From assembly GCA_016926595.1 (NCBI GenBank), contig JAFGOG010000014.1:1-17322 (forward strand): a stretch of DNA of 17,322 nt, read 5' to 3'. A program made the translations under genes and the position numbers. Below, piece after piece: positions 5,784-12,867 of the stretch. The notes below the pieces were generated by a model that worked only from the letters and a program-made list of their open reading frames with translations, was not told the DNA's origin and did no database searches. Source of the DNA: Anaerolineae bacterium. GTDB lineage: Bacteria > Chloroflexota > Anaerolineae > JAAYZQ01. Each line of letters begins with the position of its first letter. Within the stretch, counting starts at the first letter, position 1.

Positions 5784-7013
5784 TTATGGCAGATCGTCAG
5801 CGTTGCTCTCTGGTCTATCGGTCAGGACAGGCGTCTCACCGGCCTGCTCGTCCTCCGCAGGCGTCCCTTGATCTGGTTCGGCCTGAGCTAGACCGTCAGA
5901 GGGGAGCGGCGCAGGCAGTGGGGGCAGCTCGACGATCGGCCCTGGCGCCGCTTCGGCGACTGGCCCGGCGATCTGCTGCTCGATCCCCTGTTCGAGGGTC
6001 AATCCATCGCGGTAGATGTCGGCAAGGACCAGGCCAAGGTTCCCCAGGTTCATCTGCTGCCGCGGGCGAAAATCGCCAGTCTGCCGCAGGCGGTGCAGTT
6101 GTTCATAGTCCAGCTCGGCTGCGATCAGGCTTTCGGCGCGGTTTGTGCCCACCTGGCTCAGGACGCCGCTCCCTCTACTGGTTAGGGACGTGGGGGCCAT
6201 GATAGCCGACTGTCCCAGGTAGTCCTCCCGGCTGGTCTGGCCCAGGTAATTTGGCCCCAGTAGGAAGCTGGCTGCCGTAAAGATCTGGTTCTCCTCAGCT
6301 CGGAGGGCCAACGCCGAGCGGATAATCTGCGCCCGGGCTGCGCCTGGGATGGCGGCGATGCCGACCAGCAGATCTGCACCCTGGACAGCCGATAGCCGGG
6401 CCAATTCAGGGTAGAGTAGGTCCTGACCGATGAGCAAGCCAAAGCGGCCAAAGGGCGCGTCCAGGATTGTGAGCTCGGCGCCAGGTACTACCCACTCCTG
6501 CTCGTCGGGCGTCAGGTTCAGCTTGTCCTGGTAACCCAAAATCCCGCCGTCTATGTTGAAAACAAAAGCCCGGTGCCGCAGCGTGTCGGTCTCATAGTCG
6601 CGAACGTACAGGCTGCCGCCGACGACAATGATGCCGGATTCTTGCGCCAATCTGCCGAAAGTATCGACGTACGCGCGCCAAAGGCTGCCGCTGTTCTTGC
6701 GCAGCAGGCCATCCAGGCTTCCCCAGTACCCTCCTAACGCGCCGGCGGCTGCATCGGCCAGGCGTTTCACTCCGCGCTGCACAACGCCCGCTCCTGGCTG
6801 CTTGCCTTTGTCGGCCCGCTTGATAAAGCTGCGTTTTATGCCCGAGAAAAGGGAGGGCGCCAGCATGAGCCCTGCCAGTTCGGGAAAGATGACCAACTGG
6901 GCCGATTTGGCTTGCGCCAAGCGCACAAACCGCCGCGCCAGGGTTTCGAATTCCTCTTGACCGGACGCGATGACGTTCCGCTGTTGCACACAGGCGATGG
7001 TTACCCTGTCCAT
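5784..7013 (-). CDS. Nitrilase/carbon-nitrogen hydrolase superfamily protein lacking the catalytic Cys
   Basis: 409-residue protein with the alpha-beta-beta-alpha fold of the carbon-nitrogen hydrolases (nitrilases, amidases). The catalytic triad of the family is Glu-Lys-Cys. The Glu is present (FPEL, E45) and the Lys is present (YQDKLNLTP, K164), but at the nucleophile site, normally an IC(Y)D-type motif before FPE, this protein reads GLLIGQDLLYPELAR: Gly196 (codon GGT, 6428-6426) replaces Cys. The surrounding fold motifs are intact and the frame is open, so it looks like a maintained pseudoenzyme rather than a decayed gene. The last 80 or so residues are Pro/Glu/Asp-rich and probably disordered. 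The start is firm: GGAGGAG lies six bases before the ATG and an extended -10 promoter precedes it. It is first in the leftward cluster and divergent from the histidine kinase. It could bind a carboxamide-type ligand as a sensor or scaffold. Confidence 0.85.
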   Translation of the reverse strand: MDRVTIACVQQRNVIASGQEEFETLARRFVRLAQAKSAQLVIFPELAGLMLAPSLFSGIKRSFIKRADKGKQPGAGVVQRGVKRLADAAAGALGGYWGSLDGLLRKNSGSLWRAYVDTFGRLAQESGIIVVGGSLYVRDYETDTLRHRAFVFNIDGGILGYQDKLNLTPDEQEWVVPGAELTILDAPFGRFGLLIGQDLLYPELARLSAVQGADLLVGIAAIPGAARAQIIRSALALRAEENQIFTAASFLLGPNYLGQTSREDYLGQSAIMAPTSLTSRGSGVLSQVGTNRAESLIAAELDYEQLHRLRQTGDFRPRQQMNLGNLGLVLADIYRDGLTLEQGIEQQIAGPVAEAAPGPIVELPPLPAPLPSDGLAQAEPDQGTPAEDEQAGETPVLTDRPESNADDLP

Positions 7014-7042
7014 GGTTGCTCCTCCATCCGCGAGTTGCCTCT

Positions 7043-7071
7043 ATTATAGCACAAATCGGCGCCAATGCGAA
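7043..7071 (-). promoter_or_regulatory. Sigma-70-type promoter of the leftward cluster
   Basis: On the minus strand a consensus TATAAT (7048-7043), preceded by TGC (extended -10), stands 17 bases from TTCGCA (7071-7066; four of six match TTGACA). It lies about 30 bp upstream of the nitrilase-like start codon and its strong ribosome-binding site, so transcription of 7013 down to at least 3070 probably starts here. Confidence 0.75.
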
Positions 7072-7088
7072 ACCGCCCTAGGTGTGTA

Positions 7089-7117
7089 ATGAGTATCGGG
7101 GACAGCCTGCCACTCAT
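7089..7117. promoter_or_regulatory. Possible operator: inverted repeat in the divergent region
   Basis: ATGAGT (7089-7094) and ACTCAT (7112-7117) form inverted half-sites with centres 23 bases apart, between the two divergent promoters. The spacing (about two helical turns) would suit a dimeric regulator touching both promoters, but six-base arms are short and chance is a real alternative. Confidence 0.25.
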
Positions 7118-7164
7118 CCATTCTTTCAACCTCCCCGCGTTCATTAGGCTATCTAGCAGTTTTG

Positions 7165-7173
7165 TGGTATGAT
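7165..7173 (+). promoter_or_regulatory. Extended -10 promoter element for the two-component pair
   Basis: TGGTATGAT gives a TGn extension and a TATGAT -10 box (7168-7173), about 50 bp before the proposed GTG start of the kinase. No convincing -35 lies at the right spacing, which is tolerated by extended -10 promoters. The element lies inside the longest possible reading frame of the kinase gene, supporting the shorter form. Confidence 0.5.
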
Positions 7174-7221
7174 AGGATCTGTGCCGCTTGGATATGCGTC
7201 AGAGCGCTAAGGAGCATCGGA

Positions 7222-9426
7222 GTGGGTAAAGGGCAGAACGGCAAAAGCGATCTGGACAGGCAACTGCTGGCGGCAGTGGACCAGGTCAATCTGGCCGACG
7301 ATTTCCAGGGAGCATTGGCTGCGCTTGTCAGCGAAGCCCGCCGTCTATTAACCTGTGATGGCACCTCAGTGATGTGGCTCAATGGTGACGAGCTGGAGGT
7401 GCTGGCCAATCACGGCGAGCCGGCGCCCCTTTTGGGGCTCTCCCTGCCGGTCAGCCAGGTAGGAGCCGCCCGTACTGCCCTGGACGGCAACCGGCCTGCC
7501 GTCGTCCCCGATACAGCCGAGGACGCACGCTGGCGCCGTATCCCAGGCGAGGAACGCGTCCGTGCCTGGTTGGGCGTACCGCTACTACTCGATGACCGGG
7601 CAATAGGCCTGCTGGAGTGGACTGCCCTCGAACCGGATCGGTTTGGGGACAAAGATGTAGAGATGGCAGCGAACCTTGCCCACTATGCTGCGCCGATCCT
7701 CCACCGTACGCAATTGCTGGACGACACACGCCGACGCCTGCGCGAGCTCCTCGAGCCGCGACCGGCCAGGCCTGCACAGATGCAGGACGTAGGCGCTGCA
7801 TTGCAGCAGATCACCCGAGAGGCCCTTGACTCGACTGGAGCCCGGCATGCTTTTACCTTCTTGAGGGAGGAGGAGGGCCTCCGCCTGCGCTGCGTGGCGG
7901 CCGCGGGCCCTCAACAGCAGGAACTGCGGAAGGTCATTTTGCGTGGCGATGGCACCTTTGGCGGATTGACTGCCCGGCGGTCTGCTGACTGGAACGCTGC
8001 CGGGCCTGCAGATGGCAAGGTCATGGCCGAACTGGGGATCACGAACACGCTCATTTTGCCCCTGCGAGCAGGTAAAGAACAGGTAGGGATGATCTGCGTA
8101 GCAGAGCCCCAAGTTGGCCGTTCCTTCGACCAGGGCGCGATCCGGTTGATGACACACCTGGCTAGTCAGGCTTCGCTGATCGTCGAGCGTGCCTACCAGG
8201 ACAGAACAGTATCCGATGGGTACGACTATGAAACTGTCTTCCAGTCCTCGCCATTGGGCCTGTGCGTTCTCACCGTCACCGGCGACATCCAGGCCTGTAA
8301 TCCAGCGCTGACCGGGCTGCTGTCCCGAGCCGATCGGAGTCTCGTAGGGCGCAATCTATCCGACTTTTTGGCGACTGGCGACTGGCGACGGCTAGTTCAT
8401 GCCCTGGAAGAGGTAGTTTTCACCGGCCAGCGCCAACAGGTAGACACGCGCATCCAATCGGCGCAGGGAGAGCAGCGCTACGTACGATTGACTCTCGCCC
8501 CGGCGCCTTCACTCGCCAGTCCGCCACGCAAAGGGCATGCAGCCGGCCAACGGCCAGGCGAAATGGGGGCTACCTTGGTCGCTGTTCTGGAGGATATCAC
8601 CTCCCTAAAGATCCTGGAACAGGAGCGTGTTGAACACCTGCGCGAGCTTAGAGAAAAGCATCAGCAGCTCCAGGATCTCGACCAGCTCAGAACCCGTTTC
8701 GTGTCCAATGTGTCGCACGAGCTGCGCACACCTCTAGCCGTCATCAAGCTATATGCTACGCTGGCGCGCAAGGGCCGGCCAGAGAAGCAGATCTATTATC
8801 TGCAGACTATTGAGCAGGAGACCCACCGGCTGGAGACGATGGTCGAGAATATTCTCGACCTGACCCGCATCGATCGCCAAACCTTGCGCCTTCACCCTGA
8901 ATTGTTGGCAGCAGAAGAGATCATTGCCCAGGTTCTGGAGGTCTATCAGGAGACCGCCGAAAAACGAGGCATCGAGCTCAAAAATCATGTCCAGGGCAGC
9001 CTGCCAAAACTGTGGGCCGACAAGAACGATCTGATCCAGATGTTAACCAACCTGGTCGACAATGCCTTAAAGTATACTCCGCGAGGTGGGCAGGTGTGGG
9101 TGGCGGCTCGGGAGGCCGGTCCCGATTCCAAGTCCTCTCCTCAGGCCAGACTGCCCCTGATTGGGCCGATGCTAGAAATCGCCGTGGGCGATACCGGCGC
9201 TGGCATTCCCGAAGACGAGCAGGAGCACATCTTTGAACGCTTTTACCGGGGGCGGAACAACACGCCCGAGTGCACCGGCACTGGCCTGGGACTGGCCATT
9301 GTCCAGGAGTTGATAGCGCAGCATGGGGGTCGAGTTGCACTCAAGAGCCAGGTTGGCCAGGGCAGCGTATTCGTCCTGCAATTCCCGCTGGCCCAGTCGA
9401 TAGATGCTTCGCTTCGCCCAGGGTAA
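7222..9426 (+). CDS. Cytosolic GAF-GAF-PAS sensor histidine kinase
   Basis: Sensor kinase of a two-component system; it autophosphorylates on His and passes the phosphate to a response regulator, presumably the next gene. From GTG 7222 it has 734 residues. Order: GAF domain (about 15-165), second GAF (about 185-325), PAS (about 335-460), a coiled linker, then HisKA with SHELRTPL (H499), and the HATPase with N-box NLVDNALKYTP (N614), G1 GDTGAGIP (D657) and G2 GTGLGLAIV (from G686). No transmembrane segment is visible, so it senses a cytosolic ligand, light, redox or gas signal through the GAF/PAS domains; which one cannot be read. GTG 7222 is chosen because AAGGAG sits seven bases before it, while the longer TTG start at 7162 overlaps the probable promoter. 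The regulator gene follows after 42 bp. Confidence 0.93.
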   Translation: MGKGQNGKSDLDRQLLAAVDQVNLADDFQGALAALVSEARRLLTCDGTSVMWLNGDELEVLANHGEPAPLLGLSLPVSQVGAARTALDGNRPAVVPDTAEDARWRRIPGEERVRAWLGVPLLLDDRAIGLLEWTALEPDRFGDKDVEMAANLAHYAAPILHRTQLLDDTRRRLRELLEPRPARPAQMQDVGAALQQITREALDSTGARHAFTFLREEEGLRLRCVAAAGPQQQELRKVILRGDGTFGGLTARRSADWNAAGPADGKVMAELGITNTLILPLRAGKEQVGMICVAEPQVGRSFDQGAIRLMTHLASQASLIVERAYQDRTVSDGYDYETVFQSSPLGLCVLTVTGDIQACNPALTGLLSRADRSLVGRNLSDFLATGDWRRLVHALEEVVFTGQRQQVDTRIQSAQGEQRYVRLTLAPAPSLASPPRKGHAAGQRPGEMGATLVAVLEDITSLKILEQERVEHLRELREKHQQLQDLDQLRTRFVSNVSHELRTPLAVIKLYATLARKGRPEKQIYYLQTIEQETHRLETMVENILDLTRIDRQTLRLHPELLAAEEIIAQVLEVYQETAEKRGIELKNHVQGSLPKLWADKNDLIQMLTNLVDNALKYTPRGGQVWVAAREAGPDSKSSPQARLPLIGPMLEIAVGDTGAGIPEDEQEHIFERFYRGRNNTPECTGTGLGLAIVQELIAQHGGRVALKSQVGQGSVFVLQFPLAQSIDASLRPG

Positions 9427-9468
9427 GGAGAGGCCGCGAGCCACTCCTTGGATGAAGGAGCTGTAGCC

Positions 9469-10140
9469 ATGATAAAGCTGCTCATCGTAGACGATCATAC
9501 CATCTTTCGCGAAGGTCTGCGCGCCTTATTGGAACTGGAACCGGATTTCACCGTCGTCGGCGAGGCAACCTATGGCGAGGAATCGCTGGCTGTGGTAGCT
9601 GAGGAGGCGCCAGATGTGATCCTGTTGGATCTTCACCTACCAGACGGGAGCGGCGCGGACTTTTGCCGCAAGCTGCTGGATGCCTCTCCTGAGGCCAAGG
9701 TACTGATCCTGTCGGCTTATGACGACGACCAGGAAGTGACAGCGGCGCTGATTGCCGGGGCTTCTGGCTATGTGCTGAAAACAGTCAACGGGGAACGGCT
9801 GGCCGATAATATCCGATCGGTCTATCGCGGCGAAGTGTTGCTCTCACCTTCCATTGCCGCCAAGGTGGTGCAGCAATTGAGCCGTCTCCAGGAAGAGACC
9901 GGCCGCCGTGAAGAAGCCCTCCACGCCCTGACGCCTCGCGAGCGCGAAGTTTTCTTCCTGGCCAGTCGTGGCTTGAAAAATACCGAGATCGCTGCCCAGC
10001 TCTATCTCAGCGAAAAGACGATCAAAACCCACCTGCGCAACATCTACAACAAGCTCAACCTGGCCAGCAAAGCCGATCTGCGCCTGTTTGCTGTCAAGAT
10101 GGGCCTCATGTCGGATCGCGACGCGCTGACCAATTCGTAA
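9469..10140 (+). CDS. NarL/LuxR-family response regulator
   Basis: 223-residue DNA-binding response regulator. The receiver domain (1-120) has all key residues: acidic pair DD (8-9), phosphoacceptor D54 in ILLDLHLPDGSG, S82 in LILSAYDDD and K104 in YVLKTVNGE. A C-terminal LuxR-type helix-turn-helix (about 154-215) contains LTPREREVFFLASRGLKNTE and the recognition helix around SEKTIKTHLRNIYNKL. The ATG at 9469 has GAAGGAG eight bases upstream; the in-frame TTG at 9448 has no site and is rejected. It follows the histidine kinase in the same transcript and is very probably its partner. NarL-type regulators are more often paired with HisKA_3 kinases, whereas the neighbour has a classical HisKA H-box. 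The target genes are unknown; the divergent region at 7014-7221 is a natural candidate. Confidence 0.95.
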   Translation: MIKLLIVDDHTIFREGLRALLELEPDFTVVGEATYGEESLAVVAEEAPDVILLDLHLPDGSGADFCRKLLDASPEAKVLILSAYDDDQEVTAALIAGASGYVLKTVNGERLADNIRSVYRGEVLLSPSIAAKVVQQLSRLQEETGRREEALHALTPREREVFFLASRGLKNTEIAAQLYLSEKTIKTHLRNIYNKLNLASKADLRLFAVKMGLMSDRDALTNS

Positions 10141-10220
10141 CCCTTCGGCCTGCTGCTACCCACTCGGCAGGCTGGTGGGCAACGCGGTTTAAGCCAGGGG
10201 CTCATACAATCTACCTCCCC

Positions 10221-10250
10221 ACATCCTCCCTTGGGGGGATGTTTTCTTTT
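10221..10250 (+). terminator. Intrinsic terminator of the kinase-regulator pair
   Basis: ACATCCTCCC (10221-10230) pairs with GGGGGGATGT (10233-10242) over ten positions with one G-T wobble and a two-base gap that would open into a small loop. It is followed by TTTCTTTT. It lies about 80 bp after the regulator stop codon. Confidence 0.85.
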
Positions 10251-10259
10251 CTCCTGCTG

Positions 10260-10268
10260 TGCTATGAT
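10260..10268 (+). promoter_or_regulatory. Possible extended -10 promoter of the receiver gene
   Basis: TGCTATGAT supplies a TGn extension and TATGAT (10263-10268) directly after the upstream terminator, the right place for a new transcription unit. No good -35 is present, since the region 17 bases upstream is the terminator T-tract. Confidence 0.45.
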
Positions 10269-10429
10269 GGTCAGTGCTTAATAGTCCTGCTGTATGCCAG
10301 GGGCCCGTAAGGAAGAGGGCCTGGCCGTATTGGCCTGCCCTGTGCCGCAGCCGAAGGGAGATCGCAGGGATGCCGTCGTTCTGTCCAGGCTTTTGTATCA
10401 TGCAGAGCGATGGAGACGCTTGGAGTGGG

Positions 10430-10828
10430 ATGAAAACGAACGGACACCACATCCTAGTAATTGGCTCGAGTTCCCCACTTCTCGAAGGGGTGGCCGATCT
10501 GCTCCAGTTGGCTGGCTACTGGGTCGATACCTCCTCGAGCTGGGCAGAGACCGAGTATGCCATGGCTATTACTCCCCCCAACCTGGTGATCGTAGACCTG
10601 TCTAGTGCGGCGCGGGACGCTTATCAGCTCTCTGAGCAACTCCGCCGTATGCCCCGTTGGGCTGAGGTGCCTATCCTCTTTATCAGTTTCTCTGGCGATG
10701 ACTCTATCCGCAGCCTCCAACTCCTGCGGAAGAGCCGGAAGGGCAGTAGCGGGCCGGTGCACTATTATGCCCATACCCTCTTAAGCATGGAAGGTTTGCT
10801 AAATAAGGTCAAGACCTGCCTGTCTTGA
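10430..10828 (+). CDS. Single-domain degenerate response-regulator receiver
   Basis: 132 residues, about the size of a lone CheY-like receiver. The strand-helix pattern fits: HHILVIGSSS (strand 1), NLVIVDLSSAARDA (strand 3, with D56 at the phosphoacceptor position), PILFISFS (strand 4, S86). Two functional sites are changed: the Mg-binding acidic pair after strand 1 is G12-S13, and the conserved Lys of strand 5 is replaced (HYYAHTLL, probably H115). It may therefore bind partners without normal phosphorylation. The ATG at 10430 is chosen because the receiver fold begins just after it and GGAG lies four bases upstream; in-frame alternatives at 10400 (ATG) and 10274 (GTG) add a sequence unlike a receiver. 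No output domain or kinase is attached. It could interact with the neighbouring two-component pair, but that is inference. Confidence 0.72.
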   Translation: MKTNGHHILVIGSSSPLLEGVADLLQLAGYWVDTSSSWAETEYAMAITPPNLVIVDLSSAARDAYQLSEQLRRMPRWAEVPILFISFSGDDSIRSLQLLRKSRKGSSGPVHYYAHTLLSMEGLLNKVKTCLS

Positions 10829-10890
10829 CTCATAGCCGCTGTCCCTCCAGGCGGCCAAAAGCCGGACTTTTGCCAAACATGGCGCCTGCT

Positions 10891-10919
10891 TTGGCCCATA
10901 ACATGCCCTATAGTATAAT
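10891..10919 (+). promoter_or_regulatory. Sigma-70-type promoter of the peptidase gene
   Basis: TTGGCC (10891-10896, four of six to TTGACA), a 17-base spacer and consensus TATAAT (10914-10919). Transcription would start near 10926, about 32 bases before the ATG at 10958. Upstream, CAAAAG (10856-10861) and CTTTTG (10867-10872) form a weak hairpin that may end the receiver transcript. Confidence 0.8.
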
Positions 10920-10957
10920 AGCCATTGTCGATCACGCCTTGTCGAAAGGAGTATGTA

Positions 10958-12802
10958 ATGGCTTCTGAATCGTCGTTAGGGTCTGCGCCCCATTGGGATC
11001 TGTCCAACGTCTACCCTGGCCTTGACTCTGTCGAGCTCAAGCAGGCCATTGACCAGCTACAGGCCAAACTCGATGATCTGGAAAACTACCTGTCGGCGCA
11101 GCAGATCACGCGTTCTGCGACAGTCAACGCCAGCCCCGCCGAGCTGGCGCAGGTTATTGCCGGCTATCTCGACAGGATGAACGCTACCCTGCGGCTGAGT
11201 GGGACACTGCACAGCTACATCCACTCTTTCGTCAGCACCGACTCGTACAACACCGTCGCCAGGCGGCTGGCGTCCGAGCTGGAGGCGCTGGCCGTGAGGC
11301 TAGAGCGCGCCGACGTGCTGTTCCGGGGCTGGATCGGGGTGGCCGCAGTCGACGGGGATAAATTCGAGCAAGCATTGGCCCAAGACCGAGCCCAACCCTT
11401 GGCCGGGGGTCCCGCTGGGCACGCTTTTTATCTGAAGGAAGTAGCAGAGCAAAGCCGCTACTTGATGAGCGAGGCGGAGGAGACATTGGCGTCTGAGCTA
11501 GCGCTCAGTGGAGCTAACGCCTGGGAAAAGCTGCGGGGTGTCGTGACATCTCAATTAAAGATCTCCTTCGAGCTGGACGGCCAGGTGAAAGAGCTGCCCA
11601 TTACCGTCGTGCAGAACTTTCGGACTGAAGCTGATGGCGAATTGCGGCGCCGGGCATATGAGGCTGAGTTGGCCGGCTGGGCGAGCGTCCGCGAGCCGCT
11701 GGCCGCCTGCCTCAACGGCGTCAAGGGGACGGTGATCGCCCTCTACAAGCGGCGCGGCCGGACTGATGCCCTTCATCAAGCGCTCGACCAGGCGCGCATC
11801 GACCGCGAGACGTTAGAAACAATGCTGGCCGCTATGAAGGGGTCCTTCCCGGCCTTCCGGCGTTATTGGCAGGCCAAGGCCAGGCGTCTGGGCAAGGAGG
11901 CACTGCCCTGGTGGGACCTGTCCGCGCCGGCCGGTCGCCTGGAGCGCCGCTACAGCTTTGCCGAAGCCAGGGACCTCATCCTGGAACAGCTATATGCCTT
12001 CTCGGAGCGCTCGGGGGATTTTACCCGGCGCGCCTTTGACCGGTCGTGGATCGACGCTGAACCGCGCGCTGGCAAGCGCGGCGGGGCCTTTTGCATGAGG
12101 CTCCCGGGCGTGGAGGAATCACGCATCCTGTGCAACTTTGACGGATCGCTCGACCAGTTGCTGACTCTGGCCCATGAGCTGGGACACGCTTATCACAACG
12201 AGTGCCAGGTGGGCAAGCTGCCCCTACAACGGCGCACGCCGATGACGCTGGCCGAAACTGCGTCGATCTTGAACGAAACGATCGTCACCGATGCCATCCT
12301 GGCCCAAGCAGCCAATCCTGAGGAAGAGCTGGGCATTTTGGAGACATATCTGATTGGCGCCTCGCAGGTGATCGTCGATATCTATTCCCGTTACCTGTTT
12401 GAAAGGGAGGTTTTTGAGCGGCGGGACAAGGCCGAGCTGTCGGCTGATGATTTCTGCGATATCATGCTCCGCAGCCAGCAGCAGACCTACGGCGACGGAT
12501 TGGATCCAAACTACTTGAACCCCTATATGTGGGCCTGGAAGCCGCATTATTACAGCGCCGGTCTGTCGTTTTACAACTTTCCGTATGCTTTTGGGCTGCT
12601 GTTCGGCCTGGGGCTGTACGCTGTCTACCAGGAGCGCGGAAAGGCCTTTTTGCCCGAATACGATGCCCTGCTGCGCAGCACCGGCGAAGGGACGGCCGCC
12701 GACCTGGCAGCCCGCTTTGGCCTAGACATCCGCCAGCGTGCCTTTTGGGAGGGCAGCTTGAAGGTGATCGAGAAGCGGATCGATCGCTATCTAGTCCTGT
12801 AG
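10958..12802 (+). CDS. M3 family oligoendopeptidase (PepF-like)
   Basis: 614-residue zinc metallopeptidase of family M3, a cytosolic enzyme that cleaves short peptides. Seen: the zinc site LAHELGHAYHNE (H406, E407, H410) and the third ligand Glu in TLAETASILNET (E433), 27 residues after H406 as the family requires. Upstream motifs GGAFCMRLPGVEESRILCNF and the C-terminal MWAWKPHYYSAGLSFYNFPY, with its Tyr/His substrate-binding residues, are also typical of PepF-type members. Length fits the family (about 600). No signal peptide is seen. The ATG at 10958 has AAAGGAG six bases before it; the in-frame TTG at 10925 lies at the predicted transcription start and is rejected. The PA14 protein gene follows after 65 bp without a strong terminator, so read-through into the surface-protein genes is plausible. 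Confidence 0.94.
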   Translation: MASESSLGSAPHWDLSNVYPGLDSVELKQAIDQLQAKLDDLENYLSAQQITRSATVNASPAELAQVIAGYLDRMNATLRLSGTLHSYIHSFVSTDSYNTVARRLASELEALAVRLERADVLFRGWIGVAAVDGDKFEQALAQDRAQPLAGGPAGHAFYLKEVAEQSRYLMSEAEETLASELALSGANAWEKLRGVVTSQLKISFELDGQVKELPITVVQNFRTEADGELRRRAYEAELAGWASVREPLAACLNGVKGTVIALYKRRGRTDALHQALDQARIDRETLETMLAAMKGSFPAFRRYWQAKARRLGKEALPWWDLSAPAGRLERRYSFAEARDLILEQLYAFSERSGDFTRRAFDRSWIDAEPRAGKRGGAFCMRLPGVEESRILCNFDGSLDQLLTLAHELGHAYHNECQVGKLPLQRRTPMTLAETASILNETIVTDAILAQAANPEEELGILETYLIGASQVIVDIYSRYLFEREVFERRDKAELSADDFCDIMLRSQQQTYGDGLDPNYLNPYMWAWKPHYYSAGLSFYNFPYAFGLLFGLGLYAVYQERGKAFLPEYDALLRSTGEGTAADLAARFGLDIRQRAFWEGSLKVIEKRIDRYLVL

Positions 12803-12867
12803 AGATGGAACCTGCAGCATAGGGCTGGCTCTAGCCCCAGGCTGTAGCCGGAAGGAGGTCTTGCAAA

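Larger units (their letters stand above)
10141..10429. other. Spacer: terminator, weak promoter and structured leader of the receiver gene
   Basis: This 289-bp stretch holds the terminator of the two-component pair (10221-10250), an extended -10 (10260-10268) and a leader of about 160 nt. The leader contains a bulged hairpin: GCCAGGGGCCC (10296-10306) pairs with GGGCCTGGC (10317-10325), leaving two bulged G. The frame of the receiver stays open back to a GTG at 10274, but the translated extension is Cys/Trp/Arg-rich and resembles no receiver N-terminus. I could not match it to a riboswitch class that I know. Confidence 0.4.

Noticed and set aside
7162..7221. Longer histidine kinase starting at TTG 7162
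   Set aside because: The extra 20 residues overlap an extended -10 element and have no ribosome-binding site, while GTG 7222 has AAGGAG at seven bases.
10269..10429. Leader of the receiver gene as a known riboswitch (cyclic-di-GMP, cobalamin, fluoride or tetrahydrofolate)
   Set aside because: I could not find the conserved core bases of any of these classes by eye; only generic GC-rich pairing is visible.
10925..10957. Longer M3 peptidase starting at TTG 10925
   Set aside because: This start would coincide with the predicted transcription start, and ATG 10958 has a strong AAAGGAG site.
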